The notes under the pieces are model-generated. The model made no database searches and was not told the origin of the DNA. It was given only the letters and a program-made list of their open reading frames with translations. A stretch of DNA of 64,000 bases, from contig JAITQA010000047.1 in NCBI GenBank assembly GCA_031289145.1, forward strand, positions 1-64,000. Direction: 5' to 3'. The DNA is from Dysgonamonadaceae bacterium. Its GTDB lineage: Bacteria > Bacteroidota > Bacteroidia > Bacteroidales > Azobacteroidaceae. The position numbers and the translations under genes were made by a program. Each line of letters begins with the position of its first letter. Position 1 is the stretch's first letter. This document shows positions 46,682 through 55,569 of this stretch, piece by piece.

Positions 46682-47956
46682 TTACCCTTTGCTATTCAGG
46701 ACTTCCTTTATTTTATCAACATAATCAAGTTTTTCCCAGGTAAACAGTTCTACTTCAATCCGTTTGTCGGGTTCTGCCTCATAACGGGAAGAAAACGTTT
46801 TTACCACGGTCTGCGGTTTGCGTCCCATGTGGCCGTATGCAGCTGTTTCCAAATAAATCGGCTGGCGAAGTTTCAGCCTTGTCTCAATGGCTTTTGGGCG
46901 CATATCAAAGATTTCGGCTACTTTTTCCGCAATCTGTCCGTCGCTCAGGCCTAATTTGCTTTTCCCGTAAGTATTGATGAAAATATTCATGGGTTCGGCC
47001 AGACCGATGGCATACGCCACCTGCACCAGAATTTCGTCCGATACACCGGCAGCAACCAAGTTTTTGGCGATATGACGGGCTGCGTAGGCTGCAGAGCGGT
47101 CAACTTTCGAAGGGTCTTTTCCCGAGAAAGCGCCACCGCCATGCGCTCCTTTTCCACCATAAGTATCTACAATGATTTTACGGCCGGTGAGGCCGGTATC
47201 ACCGTGCGGGCCGCCGATCACAAATTTGCCGGTCGGATTCACGTGATACTTGATGGCGTCGCCGAACAAGGCTTTGACGTGGGCGGGATATTGGGCTTTT
47301 ACGCGCGGAATCAGGATGTTTTTCACGTCTTCCGTGATTTTGTCCTGCATGGCTTGATCGTCACCCGGAATGAATTCATCATGTTGGGTAGAGATAACGA
47401 TGGTGTCGATGGCTTCCGGTACATCATTATCGTTGTAGCGGATGGTTACCTGCGATTTGGCATCCGGCCGCAGATAAGGCATCAACTGAATTTCGTTTTT
47501 CCGGATATTAGCCAGTTCAATCAGCAAGCTATGGGAAAGGTCCAATGCCAATGGCATATAATTTTCCGTCTCCTTTGTGGCATAACCAAACATCATACCT
47601 TGGTCGCCGGCGCCCTGATTAAGCGGGTCTTCCCGTTCCACTCCCCGGTTGATATCGCCGGATTGTTCGTGAATGGCGCTCAGAATACCGCAGGACTTGG
47701 CCTCAAACTGGTATTCGCTTTTGGTATAACCGATTTGTTCAATTACCCGACGGGCAATATCCGGTATATCCACATAGGCTTTTGATTTCACTTCGCCGGC
47801 TAAAACAACTTGACCGGTCGTAACTAAAGTTTCGCAGGCAACTTTTGAATTTGGATCGTAAGCCAGAAACTGATCCAACAAGGCGTCGGATATCTGATCG
47901 GCTATTTTATCGGGATGCCCCTCCGATACTGATTCTGAAGAAAATAAATAACTCAT
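46682..47956 (-). CDS. metK: S-adenosylmethionine synthetase
   Basis: MetK makes S-adenosylmethionine from methionine and ATP. The 424-residue protein has [19 protein letters not shown] at the N-terminus, the signature [12 protein letters not shown] and the P-loop-like [19 protein letters not shown]. The roughly 30 extra residues compared with the E. coli enzyme are usual in Bacteroidota. Its leader carries a candidate SAM-II riboswitch, which would give product feedback control. Confidence 0.97.
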   Translation of the reverse strand: MSYLFSSESVSEGHPDKIADQISDALLDQFLAYDPNSKVACETLVTTGQVVLAGEVKSKAYVDIPDIARRVIEQIGYTKSEYQFEAKSCGILSAIHEQSGDINRGVEREDPLNQGAGDQGMMFGYATKETENYMPLALDLSHSLLIELANIRKNEIQLMPYLRPDAKSQVTIRYNDNDVPEAIDTIVISTQHDEFIPGDDQAMQDKITEDVKNILIPRVKAQYPAHVKALFGDAIKYHVNPTGKFVIGGPHGDTGLTGRKIIVDTYGGKGAHGGGAFSGKDPSKVDRSAAYAARHIAKNLVAAGVSDEILVQVAYAIGLAEPMNIFINTYGKSKLGLSDGQIAEKVAEIFDMRPKAIETRLKLRQPIYLETAAYGHMGRKPQTVVKTFSSRYEAEPDKRIEVELFTWEKLDYVDKIKEVLNSKG

Positions 47957-48037
47957 AATTATAATGTATTTAAAATAAAAAAATCCGATAATGTATTATC
48001 AGAACCATAGGAGAGATTTGCAAAACGAAACCATTGA

Positions 48038-48090
48038 CCGGTTTTTAGCATTTTTTATTGTGGTTGCAAGCATACAAATCTATCCACGAT
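48038..48090 (-). promoter_or_regulatory. Candidate SAM-II riboswitch upstream of metK
   Basis: On the minus strand the leader reads GTGGATAGATTTGTATGC, TTGCAACCAC, AATAAAAAATGCTAAAAACC. GTGG and CCAC can form P1. The conserved SAM-II pieces AUUU, UUGCA, AAUAAA and GCUAAA occur in the right order with similar spacing. GUAU in the loop can pair with AUGC in the 3' part, giving the pseudoknot. It follows a promoter motif and lies about 80 bases before metK. Recognised from memory of the family, not by covariance search. Confidence 0.75.
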
Positions 48091-48102
48091 TCTAAACCGT
48101 GA

Positions 48103-48110
48103 CAAAGGTA
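48103..48110 (-). promoter_or_regulatory. Promoter -7 element for metK
   Basis: The minus strand reads TAccTTTG, about 13 bases before the candidate SAM-II structure, so the riboswitch would form at the very 5' end of the transcript. Confidence 0.65.
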
Positions 48111-48189
48111 CGAAAAAAATTTAAAACGGCAAACTTGTTTCGGACATTTTTTACAATTTGTAAGAAATGGACAGGCATTGCATTTGTTT

Positions 48190-48246
48190 AATCGCCCGCC
48201 CCGCTCGGCGCAGGCTCCGTTAAAAGCAAGTCTTCGACTTGCACAC
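48190..48246. repeat. Short palindromic repeat unit between metK and the small ORF
   Basis: A GC-rich stretch (cccgccccgctcggcgcagg) followed by the hairpin gcaagtc-ttc-gacttgc stands out from its AT-rich surroundings and resembles Bacteroidota dispersed repeats. The track ORF on the minus strand here (48045-48272) is a read-through of this repeat and the metK leader, not a gene. The rest of the gap (48111-48329) shows nothing else. Confidence 0.5.
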
Positions 48247-48329
48247 CAACCGATTACACATTCTTTTCTCATCGCAAACTTCTCATTAAATTAATCCGTT
48301 CTATGGCAACCAAAACTGAAAAAAATTTG

Positions 48330-48337
48330 TATCTTTG
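48330..48337 (+). promoter_or_regulatory. Promoter -7 element for the small peptide and GDPD genes
   Basis: TAtcTTTG ends 4 bases before the ATG of the 40-residue ORF at 48342, again suggesting a very short leader. Confidence 0.55.
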
Positions 48338-48341
48338 TGGT

Positions 48342-48464
48342 ATGAAATTCAGATTATTGATTGCCGCTATCGTCATTGCAACATTGGCTTCCTATTCAGC
48401 CAATGTGAAGTTCTACAGTGTCAACAATATGCATGGCATCTCTATGAATATAAATAATTTTTGA
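48342..48464 (+). CDS. Short peptide with signal sequence (40 aa)
   Basis: This ORF is not in the track. It encodes MKFRLLIAAIVIATLASYSA, then VKFYSVNNMHGISMNINNF. The first 20 residues form a signal-peptide-like basic and hydrophobic stretch. The remaining 20 are polar and rich in Asn. A promoter motif precedes it closely, and the GDPD gene begins 3 bases after its stop. It could be a secreted peptide or a translated leader of the next gene. No homologue is known to me. Confidence 0.55.
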   Translation: MKFRLLIAAIVIATLASYSANVKFYSVNNMHGISMNINNF

Positions 48465-48467
48465 AAT

Positions 48468-49250
48468 ATGAAATCAATTTGTTGTATTGCTGTATTTTTG
48501 GCAAGTAGTTGTATCTTTTGTTATTCCCAAGCTGGAATAATTGCGCATCGTGGTTTTTGGAATAAATTCGGATCCGCCCAAAATTCGTTATCTTCTTTGG
48601 AAAACGCTATTAACCTGGGTGTTTATGGATCAGAACTGGACGCCTATATTACAAAAGACGGTGTTGTTGTCTTGAGTCACGATAATAAATACCAGGGAAT
48701 TGAGATTGAAACGGCAAATTACGCAGAATTATTGCCGCTCCGTTTGCCCAACGGCGAACCTATACCCACTTTGCAACAATACATAGACCGGGTTAAACAG
48801 CAGCAACAAACAAAATTGATCCTTGAAATAAAACCGCACACAACGGTTGAAAATGAAAACCGTGCTGTTACTGCGATTGTTCAATTAGTGAATGACGGCG
48901 GTATCACCGAATTAGTTGACTATATTTCGTTCAGTGAAAATATTTGCCGGGAACTGATAAAGTGCAATCCCAAGCACCGGGTAGCTTATCTTTCAGGAAA
49001 TAAATCGCCTGAAGAATTGAAAAAAGAAGGGTACTGGGGTCTTGATTATGCTATCAATGTTTTGAAGAAGCAACATCCGGAATGGATCAAAGAAGCGAAA
49101 AAGTTAGGACTTACGGTCAATGTCTGGACAGTCAATAGCCCGGAAGATATAAGCTATTTCATATCCCAAGAGGTCGATTACATCACCACAGATAATCCGC
49201 AGTTGTTGAAAGACGTATTAGAAAGCAAAGCAGGGGCTGCACAATTGTAA
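48468..49250 (+). CDS. Glycerophosphodiester phosphodiesterase family protein
   Basis: A 260-residue exported enzyme of the GDPD family, which cleaves glycerophosphodiesters to glycerol-3-phosphate and an alcohol. After the signal peptide (ending near CYSQA), the active-site pieces are IIAHRGFWNKF, GSELDAYITKDGVVVLSHD and KLILEIKP, and the end NVWTVNSPEDISYFISQEVDYITTDNP closes the TIM barrel. Position 3 bases after the small peptide ORF indicates co-transcription. Confidence 0.92.
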   Translation: MKSICCIAVFLASSCIFCYSQAGIIAHRGFWNKFGSAQNSLSSLENAINLGVYGSELDAYITKDGVVVLSHDNKYQGIEIETANYAELLPLRLPNGEPIPTLQQYIDRVKQQQQTKLILEIKPHTTVENENRAVTAIVQLVNDGGITELVDYISFSENICRELIKCNPKHRVAYLSGNKSPEELKKEGYWGLDYAINVLKKQHPEWIKEAKKLGLTVNVWTVNSPEDISYFISQEVDYITTDNPQLLKDVLESKAGAAQL

Positions 49251-49293
49251 CTTATGGTACCATTCTATGGTTGAGCCGGTAGAAGTTTAACTT

Positions 49294-49755
49294 TTAGTAA
49301 AGATTTTCATGTTCCAATCCGGCTTTTTCTATCAGAAACCGGAAAATATCGGCATAATGGCCTTCTTTGTCATATTTATGAAGATATTTTTCCGGAGAAA
49401 AATGAGGACTGGGAATCCTTTTTATCTGATAACCGGATTGAAAATGACCTTCAAGAAACCACATTGAACCATCTATTTGTTGGTAGTTTATGTATAATTC
49501 CGGTGGGGTCTTCCAAAATTTTGCAGAATCAATCATTATTTCCAATGAATCCCAGACAGAGAGACTGATGTCTTTCCGATTATCTAATGTTAAATAGTAA
49601 TTTGCATTGTTATATATTGCTTTTAGTGAATCATTTTCTTTTTGGGCTATTTTGTATTGTTCTTCAAATTCTTTTTTTGACGGGCGCTTTTTTTCCGGCG
49701 GATCAAATATAATAAAATCACCCAACACAAAGAACGGATAAGCAATGGGTCTATT
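49294..49755 (-). pseudogene. 5'-truncated gene of unknown function
   Basis: The track gives a 144-residue product from a GTG at 49728, but the frame continues upstream as NRPIAYPFF to a stop at 49756-49758, right next to a palindromic repeat element. The upstream residues look like the end of a membrane segment (YPFFVLGDFIIF), so the original N-terminus has probably been lost. The rest is polar and helical, followed by a beta-rich part with YINYQQIDGSMWFLEGHF. I do not recognise the family. It could still be a short functional protein started at GTG. Confidence 0.5.
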
Positions 49756-49800
49756 CTATTTCTTTAAGATTATAAAAATATTTTTAAATAAATACTCAAT

Positions 49801-50020
49801 GTTGTACCTAATCATGTAAAACCGCATCCCGTCAGGGATGCTTCGCTCGGTAGAAATTGTCATACACGCCCCTAACCCGGCATTCCGTAGGAATGCATCC
49901 TTGTCTTTCTTGGCGGCATACCTAACGGCATGCCAGGTAGGGACTGGCAATCTTTCTTCTACCGAGCGATACAGTCCTAACGGACTGTAAAGCCATGCGA
50001 TTATGAATTTTAGGTGCAAC
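49801..50020. repeat. Second nested palindromic repeat element
   Basis: The outer ends gttgtaccta and taggtgcaac are inverted. Inside, gcttcgctcggtagaaa faces tttcttctaccgagcga, and there are small hairpins gcatccc-gtca-gggatgc, gcattcc-gtag-gaatgc and cagtcc-taac-ggactg. This is the type of dispersed REP-like element common in Bacteroidota. The 88-residue track ORF inside it is not a gene. Confidence 0.75.
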
Positions 50021-50030
50021 ATTTTAAATA

Positions 50031-50468
50031 TTAGTGGCTCAACGCCACATTAACGGCGATGTGCGATTCATTTCCGGCGGCGTCCGTGCAGTAAACCATC
50101 AGGTGATAATCTCCCGGCGTTGCATTTTCCGGTATTGTAATCTCATGATGATAAATGTCCGCATTTTTCCCGGATATGCTCCAAGACTTCTCAAACTCAT
50201 AATCAACGCTTGCCCCGCTTGCACGCGCATGCGTATGCCCGTCAAAATTGGAATGAATATTGACTTTGTAAGAAGCCAGCATTTCATTGTCCGAAAATTC
50301 GACTTCAAAATGGACACCGTTCTCGCCGCCAATTTGCAAAGCATCTCCCTCGGCAGGCTCAATCAGGTTGATGACCGGTTTTGTTGTGTCGCTGTCTTCT
50401 TTGCAGCTGTTCAACACGATTGAAAAAATTGCCATCAGGCAGATAAAAAATACAATTTTTAATTTCAT
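50031..50468 (-). CDS. DUF4625-type lipoprotein linked to a metal receptor
   Basis: A 145-residue lipoprotein (lipobox LNSC) with a single immunoglobulin-like DUF4625 domain. The segment NIHSNFDGHTHARASG is His-rich, and a further YHHEITIP lies near the end, both possible metal ligands. The gene overlaps the end of the TonB receptor gene by 4 bases and lies behind a Fur/Zur-type gene. A surface or periplasmic metal-binding helper of the receptor is likely; zinc is the best guess from the regulator and the histidines. Confidence 0.78.
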   Translation of the reverse strand: MKLKIVFFICLMAIFSIVLNSCKEDSDTTKPVINLIEPAEGDALQIGGENGVHFEVEFSDNEMLASYKVNIHSNFDGHTHARASGASVDYEFEKSWSISGKNADIYHHEITIPENATPGDYHLMVYCTDAAGNESHIAVNVALSH

Positions 50469-52645
50469 TTTAACTTTAATTTAAATGGTAATTTTATTGA
50501 TAATTGGATATTTCGTCCAGGTTCGGGAATTTCTATTTTCCGGTAAAAACTCAAATGATTGTAATATGCCGTATTAAACAAGTTATGAACGGAAAGCGCA
50601 ATATCAGCTTTTGTCCCTGCCACGGGTAATTGCATCGTAGCGCTCAAATGAATAAGACTCACTCCGCGCGTCCTGTCTTCGTTTCTTGCTACGCGGTTTT
50701 GTGCGGCGATACTTTGCAGTTCCGCACGGAATTGAATGGTTTTCACATTCCATATCAAACCGTTGCGCATGGAAGCCGGTGGCGAAAAACTCATTGAGGT
50801 CTGTTCGTCCAAATTGTGCGTATAAACATATTCACCCGTTAGCCGGTAAGTCAGGTTACACAGAAAATCAATGTGCAATTCGACTTCCGTCCCGGCAAAT
50901 ATCGCTTCTGCGCCGGAATAGCGGTAAATTTGTCCGGCATGCGGCAATATCGACCATTCGCCGGTCGGTTTCAGATAAATATAATTATCGAACCAACTGA
51001 AAAAAGGACTTATAGACAATTTTATGCGCTCATGTTCGCAGGTATAGGAAGCGTCTAATTGCCAGCCCCGTTCGGAAGCAAGCGAAGCATCCCCCTGTTC
51101 GTGACGGAAAGCGCCATGGTGTACCCCGTTTGATGCCAATTCATTCGCGCCCGGCAATCGGAAACTCCGTCCGATATTGGCTTTTATCAGCTGAAATTCA
51201 TTGGGTTCCCAACTGATACCCAACGAACCGGAAATATCGCCGAAACGCCGGTTGACAGGATAAGTCCGCCATTTATACGCTTCAATAAACGCTTCCGCAT
51301 AAGCGCGTTCCCGAAGATAGGCTTCCAGATAACCATCCTGACTGGCTGATATATCTATCTTTCCATAATCCAAACGGATACCTCCGCTAATGGAAATGTT
51401 TTTGTTGGGATGAAAAACGCTTACCAGAAAGCCTCCGGTTGTCAGGCGCTTGTATTCGGGCAACAAAAAGGAATAACCTGCGATGCTGTTATGCTGATAT
51501 TGCACATCCCATCCGACCGTATGTTTCCACTGTTCCGCACCAAGCCAGTCCGCTTTCAAAGAAGAGCTGAACGTCGGGAGCGAAAATACAAGCTCCTTAT
51601 CCGGGTCTTTTTCAGGTACAGGCTGATTATTGTAATGCGTGTGGAAAAGGCTCCATTCTTCCCTGTGGTTGTATTGCACTCCGGCATCCCAGTACAGGCG
51701 GAAATTATCCTGTGTATATTGTTGTCGGGTGGTCATCTTCAGATGATTGACCGTACTGTACGGCAAATCAATATTCCGGCTGTCTCCATCATCCTGCAAG
51801 CGGGAAACAGCAGGGATGCCATGCGCACCTGGGAAAAAACCGACTTTCTGAAACGCATTGCTGACGGCATAATTGGCATAATAAGCTCCTTCTTTCCGAT
51901 ACTCGGCAAACAAGGCGGCATCCCGCTCAAACCCTGCCGTATTTTTTAATCGTCTGCCATAAATCGGCATACGTTGGGTGAGATACACGACAGTGTCCGC
52001 CGGTATCCGGTAATCGCCGAAATGTTGTTCGGAAAACCGCAACTTAATGTGCCATGCGTTTCGCTTTATTCCCAGCAGGACGGAAGCGCCAAGTGTCTCA
52101 TTAACCGATTTTCCCAACAAGGCGACTTCCCCGTAAATCTGATTTTCAGCCGGAGCCGGAAGCGGCGTTATTTCTATCACGCCACCCATTGCATCGCTGC
52201 CGTAGCGTAGCGATGCGGGTCCCTTGCAGATAAGCACACGCTCTACATTGAACGCATCTATTTCAAGTCCATGGTCGGATCCCCATTGCTGCCCTTCCTG
52301 CTTAATACCGTTTTCGGTAACCGCGATACGGTTGAATCCCATGCCCCGTATCATCGGTTTTGAAAAACCGGAACCGATATCCATCGAATGAATCCCCGGC
52401 ACAGATTCCAAAGTTTGCATTAGATTGCCCGTGAAATGTTCGTTCAGGAAATTTTTATCTGCCAGCTTAACCGTCAGTGCGGTATTCCGGTCTATGTTTT
52501 TTTGATAAGAACCGGCTACAACCACTTCATTCAACGATATCGTTCCAAGCGAATCCACTTCCTGTGCAGATAAAGGACCTATATACATACATATAAGAAT
52601 GGCCGAAATATAGCTGATACGCATACTATTTCGCAACTTTCTCAT
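50465..52645 (-). CDS. TonB-dependent receptor, probable zinc/metal uptake
   Basis: A 726-residue outer-membrane receptor with a signal peptide, plug domain (PMIRGMGFNRIAVTENGIKQ, then VLICKGPASLRYGSDAMGGVIE) and barrel ending NIQLSIKLPFKLKLK. The plug phrase 'MIRGMGFNRIAVTENGIKQEGQQWG' is typical of a receptor group related to ZnuD. Loops hold His-containing stretches (LFHTHYNN, GVHHGAFRHEQ). It is encoded between a Fur-family regulator gene and a DUF4625 lipoprotein gene, with overlaps of 20 and 4 bases. A start at MRISYIS (52624) would remove the overlap with the regulator. Confidence 0.85.
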   Translation of the reverse strand: MRKLRNSMRISYISAILICMYIGPLSAQEVDSLGTISLNEVVVAGSYQKNIDRNTALTVKLADKNFLNEHFTGNLMQTLESVPGIHSMDIGSGFSKPMIRGMGFNRIAVTENGIKQEGQQWGSDHGLEIDAFNVERVLICKGPASLRYGSDAMGGVIEITPLPAPAENQIYGEVALLGKSVNETLGASVLLGIKRNAWHIKLRFSEQHFGDYRIPADTVVYLTQRMPIYGRRLKNTAGFERDAALFAEYRKEGAYYANYAVSNAFQKVGFFPGAHGIPAVSRLQDDGDSRNIDLPYSTVNHLKMTTRQQYTQDNFRLYWDAGVQYNHREEWSLFHTHYNNQPVPEKDPDKELVFSLPTFSSSLKADWLGAEQWKHTVGWDVQYQHNSIAGYSFLLPEYKRLTTGGFLVSVFHPNKNISISGGIRLDYGKIDISASQDGYLEAYLRERAYAEAFIEAYKWRTYPVNRRFGDISGSLGISWEPNEFQLIKANIGRSFRLPGANELASNGVHHGAFRHEQGDASLASERGWQLDASYTCEHERIKLSISPFFSWFDNYIYLKPTGEWSILPHAGQIYRYSGAEAIFAGTEVELHIDFLCNLTYRLTGEYVYTHNLDEQTSMSFSPPASMRNGLIWNVKTIQFRAELQSIAAQNRVARNEDRTRGVSLIHLSATMQLPVAGTKADIALSVHNLFNTAYYNHLSFYRKIEIPEPGRNIQLSIKLPFKLKLK

Positions 52646-53036
52646 TTTGTTCAGTTAAACAGTCCGGACAATATCCGGATACGATACAGGAAACCGCCAA
52701 CATTTTATATCCGGACGGAAGCGGCGAAATGGAAACAGGCTCATCTATACAAGAAATGGTTTCGCAACGGACGCAACGGAAATGCAAATGATTATCGTTA
52801 TGCTTTTCATTGGAGCAATGATGACACAAGGCGTAATAGGTCTTTCCATTTTCTCCCACAATTTTATGAATCATACCGTCATCACAAAATCCTTGCAGGA
52901 TGCGATAAATCGTTGCTTTATCCATCTTCTCCCGTAGTTTTTCTGCAAAATCATCATAACAAAGCGCTGATGAAGAATCAGATAATACACTCATTATCAT
53001 CTGTTTCGTTTTTGTGTTTCGTTTTTGCTTTTCCAT
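52626..53036 (-). CDS. Fur-family metal-responsive regulator (Zur-like)
   Basis: A 136-residue Fur-family repressor. The winged helix shows KATIYRILQGFCDDGMIHKI. The C-terminal part has HCSNEKHNDNHLHFRC (regulatory metal site) and the structural zinc pairs CVRC and CPDC. The start is set at MEKQKRN (53036), because the track's 31 extra residues overlap the promoter. Co-transcription with a TonB receptor and a His-rich lipoprotein suggests control of zinc or another metal. A candidate operator lies in its own promoter, so it may repress itself. Confidence 0.85.
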   Translation of the reverse strand: MEKQKRNTKTKQMIMSVLSDSSSALCYDDFAEKLREKMDKATIYRILQGFCDDGMIHKIVGENGKTYYALCHHCSNEKHNDNHLHFRCVRCETISCIDEPVSISPLPSGYKMLAVSCIVSGYCPDCLTEQNEKVAK

Positions 53037-53058
53037 ATACCATAAATTATTAATGCGA

Positions 53059-53066
53059 CAAAGGTA
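53059..53066 (-). promoter_or_regulatory. Promoter -7 element for the Fur-type regulator operon
   Basis: The minus strand reads TAccTTTG 22 bases before the regulator ATG. Confidence 0.65.
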
Positions 53067-53081
53067 CAATAATAATTTAAT

Positions 53082-53100
53082 ATTGCAACAATGTCTCATT
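53082..53100. promoter_or_regulatory. Possible Fur/Zur operator between divergent operons
   Basis: attgcaacaatgtctcatt contains the short dyad ATTG-CAA-CAAT. It lies at the expected -33 distance from the leftward promoter and just before a rightward TAacTTTG. TTGCAAC-type half-sites are seen near metal-uptake genes in other bacteria. This is a weak, position-based call. Confidence 0.35.
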
Positions 53101-53105
53101 AATTT

Positions 53106-53113
53106 TAACTTTG
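53106..53113 (+). promoter_or_regulatory. Possible rightward promoter -7 element for the xus-like operon
   Basis: TAacTTTG on the plus strand would give a leader of about 150 bases before the GTG start at 53271. A second, imperfect match (gaccTTTG, 53228-53235) lies closer to the gene. Confidence 0.35.
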
Positions 53114-53270
53114 AAAGTAGTTGTACCATCCGAAATTTTGAGCGTTTTCACCGAATCATACCTAAAATAACTGAATCACTTATAAAAATACCGACAAATC
53201 GGGATTGCCCGCTATTTCAAATACCCCGACCTTTGCAGTCACATTCTTAATAATAAAATTTCAATAAATC

Positions 53271-55436
53271 GTGAAATATTTATACATTTTCTTTTTTTGT
53301 TTGCTGAGTTCTGTGTCCATACAGTCTCAAAGCCTTTCCGGCAAAATCCCTTCGGCGGATAGCAGCGCCGTGAAATTGGACGAAATAGTTGTGGTAGGCA
53401 AATCCACTGTACGCAAGGTGAACGAGTCGGCGTACAATGTGGTGGCTATCGACGCCAAATCGCTTCACAACAAATCTTTAGACCTTGCACATGCGCTTGA
53501 CCGGATTTCGGGCATACGGGTCAGGGAATCGGGAGGCGTTGGCTCGGCTGCCGAGTTTTCGTTGAATGGATTCAGCGGTCGGCATATCAAGTTTTTTATG
53601 GATGGCGTTCCGATGGAAGGTTTCGGCTCGGCGTTCCAAATCAACAACATACCGATAAATCTGGCGGAACGGATTGAAGTATATAAAGGTGTCGTTCCCG
53701 TAGAATTTGGGGCGGATGCCTTGGGCGGCGCCATCAATATTGTCACCGACCAGAAACGCAGGAGGACATTCGTGGACGCTTCTTATTCGTATGACTCGTT
53801 CAATACCCACAAATCGTATATCAACGCGGGGCATACTGCGAGCAACGGGTTTACCGTGCAACTGAATGTTTTTCAGAACTATTCGGATAACAATTACTGG
53901 ATATATATTCCCGTGCTTGACCTGCAAACGGGGATTTACAGCGCTGATGAAAAGAAAGTTCGCGGTTTTCACGGCAATTATCATAACGAAACGCTGATTG
54001 CCAAGGTGGGCGTGGTCGGAAAAAAATACGCTGACAAACTGTTATTCGGCATCACTTTGGGGCAGGAAAAAGCGGATATTCAGAACTCAAATGTGATGAA
54101 GATTGTTTTCGGAGAAAAGTCCAGAGAAGGGACAACCGTCATGCCGACAGTGCAATATCAGAAGAAAAATCTTTTTACCGAAGGTCTTGACGTCAATCTG
54201 ACCGGAAATTACAACTTCGGCTATTCGCAGAACGTGGATACCGCATCGCGACAGTATAACTGGCACGGCGAATACATCGAAACATCGAAAAAAGGCGAAG
54301 GCAACTATTCTCTGGCAAAATTCCATAACCATAACGGCAGCGTGACGGCAAGCCTGAGATACAAATACAACCGTCACAGCATTTCGCTGAATAACGTATT
54401 GACTGCCTTCGACCGGAAAAGCGAAGACAGACTTGCCCTCGAAGAAACGGTTAATGCAACGGATACCTTTCCGAAGATAACTGCCAAAAACGTATCCGGA
54501 TTATCCTACAAGTTTGATTATAACAAACATTGGAACATTTCTCTGTTTGCAAAAAACTATATGCAATATACCAAAGGTCCCAGAAATGTTTCGACCACAA
54601 CGAACAGTTACAAATACGAATTGTTTTCGAATACGGTTTCGACCACGGGATATGGAGCGGCAACAACTTACCTGTTAAACGATTTGCAGTTTAAATTATC
54701 CTGCGAGAGAACTTACCGTTTGCCCACCGACAGAGAATTATTCGGCGACGAAGACCTCGAAAAGAGCAATACAGGGCTGAAACCCGAACACAGTAACAAT
54801 TACAATCTCAATGTCAGTTACGATAAAACGTTTAATAAAACCCATTCGCTGTTTGTCGATGCCTGTTTCATGTATCGCGACATCAGGGATTATATACGGC
54901 GGGTGGTGGAAAGCATGCACAGCACGGCATCGTTTGAAAATCACGGTCATGTAAGCAACATCGGTTACAACGGCGAAATACGTTATTCGTACCGGCGATG
55001 GCTCTCTATCGGTGGAAATTTCACTTATCAAAATCTTGTCAATCGGGAGAAATACAAGTCGGGCAGCGCTACAGTCGTTAGCACCAGTTACAAATCAAGA
55101 GTGCCCAACGTGCCTTATCTTTTCGGAAACGGCGATTGCAACGTGTTTCTTGCGCATGTTGGAGGAAAAGAAAATTCCCTGAATATCGGTTACAATATAT
55201 TGTATGTTAAAGAATTTCCGCTCCGATGGGGCACAAACGGACAATATGATTCGAAGGATTTGATACCCTCGCAACTCTCTCACGACGTCAATCTGACGTA
55301 TGCCATCAAAAACGGAAAATACAACGTTTCCGTAGAATGTCGCAATTTAACGGACGAAAGGATGTACGATAATTTCAGTTTGCAGAAACCCGGAAGAAGT
55401 TTCTCCGTTAAAGTCAGGTATTTTTTCAGCAAATAA
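53271..55436 (+). CDS. TonB-dependent siderophore receptor, XusA-like
   Basis: A 721-residue outer-membrane receptor starting at GTG. It has a signal peptide (SIQSQS), a plug domain (LDEIVVVGKSTVRKVNESAYNV, SGIRVRESGGVGSAAEFSLNGFSGRHIKFFMDG split over the usual plug strands, and VPVEFGADALGGAINIVT) and a barrel ending VRYFFSK. It is followed by a DUF4374 lipoprotein gene and a PepSY-domain membrane protein gene. That is the order of the Bacteroides xusABC locus, which imports foreign ferric siderophores such as enterobactin. The assignment rests mainly on this order. Confidence 0.82.
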   Translation: MKYLYIFFFCLLSSVSIQSQSLSGKIPSADSSAVKLDEIVVVGKSTVRKVNESAYNVVAIDAKSLHNKSLDLAHALDRISGIRVRESGGVGSAAEFSLNGFSGRHIKFFMDGVPMEGFGSAFQINNIPINLAERIEVYKGVVPVEFGADALGGAINIVTDQKRRRTFVDASYSYDSFNTHKSYINAGHTASNGFTVQLNVFQNYSDNNYWIYIPVLDLQTGIYSADEKKVRGFHGNYHNETLIAKVGVVGKKYADKLLFGITLGQEKADIQNSNVMKIVFGEKSREGTTVMPTVQYQKKNLFTEGLDVNLTGNYNFGYSQNVDTASRQYNWHGEYIETSKKGEGNYSLAKFHNHNGSVTASLRYKYNRHSISLNNVLTAFDRKSEDRLALEETVNATDTFPKITAKNVSGLSYKFDYNKHWNISLFAKNYMQYTKGPRNVSTTTNSYKYELFSNTVSTTGYGAATTYLLNDLQFKLSCERTYRLPTDRELFGDEDLEKSNTGLKPEHSNNYNLNVSYDKTFNKTHSLFVDACFMYRDIRDYIRRVVESMHSTASFENHGHVSNIGYNGEIRYSYRRWLSIGGNFTYQNLVNREKYKSGSATVVSTSYKSRVPNVPYLFGNGDCNVFLAHVGGKENSLNIGYNILYVKEFPLRWGTNGQYDSKDLIPSQLSHDVNLTYAIKNGKYNVSVECRNLTDERMYDNFSLQKPGRSFSVKVRYFFSK

Positions 55437-55569
55437 TCTGAACTGTGATTTTAATATGATTGGTATGATTGATATGATTAAAGAAATCAATGCGCTCAAT
55501 AAAAGAATAAACAATAATGGGTTTTAGCCCAAATTAAAATTAATATATAAACATCTAAATTTTTCAAAA

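Noticed and set aside
48045-48272. 75-residue Cys-rich ORF on the minus strand upstream of metK
   Set aside because: It covers the metK promoter, the candidate riboswitch and a dispersed repeat unit. The Cys pattern is an accident of the repeat.
49756-50022. 88-residue minus-strand ORF
   Set aside because: It lies wholly within the second palindromic element, and its peptide reflects the repeat arms.
55455-55485. Three near copies of tatgattg in the xusA-xusB spacer as a regulator-binding array
   Set aside because: Only three imperfect copies in AT-rich DNA, with no promoter nearby; chance is a sufficient explanation.
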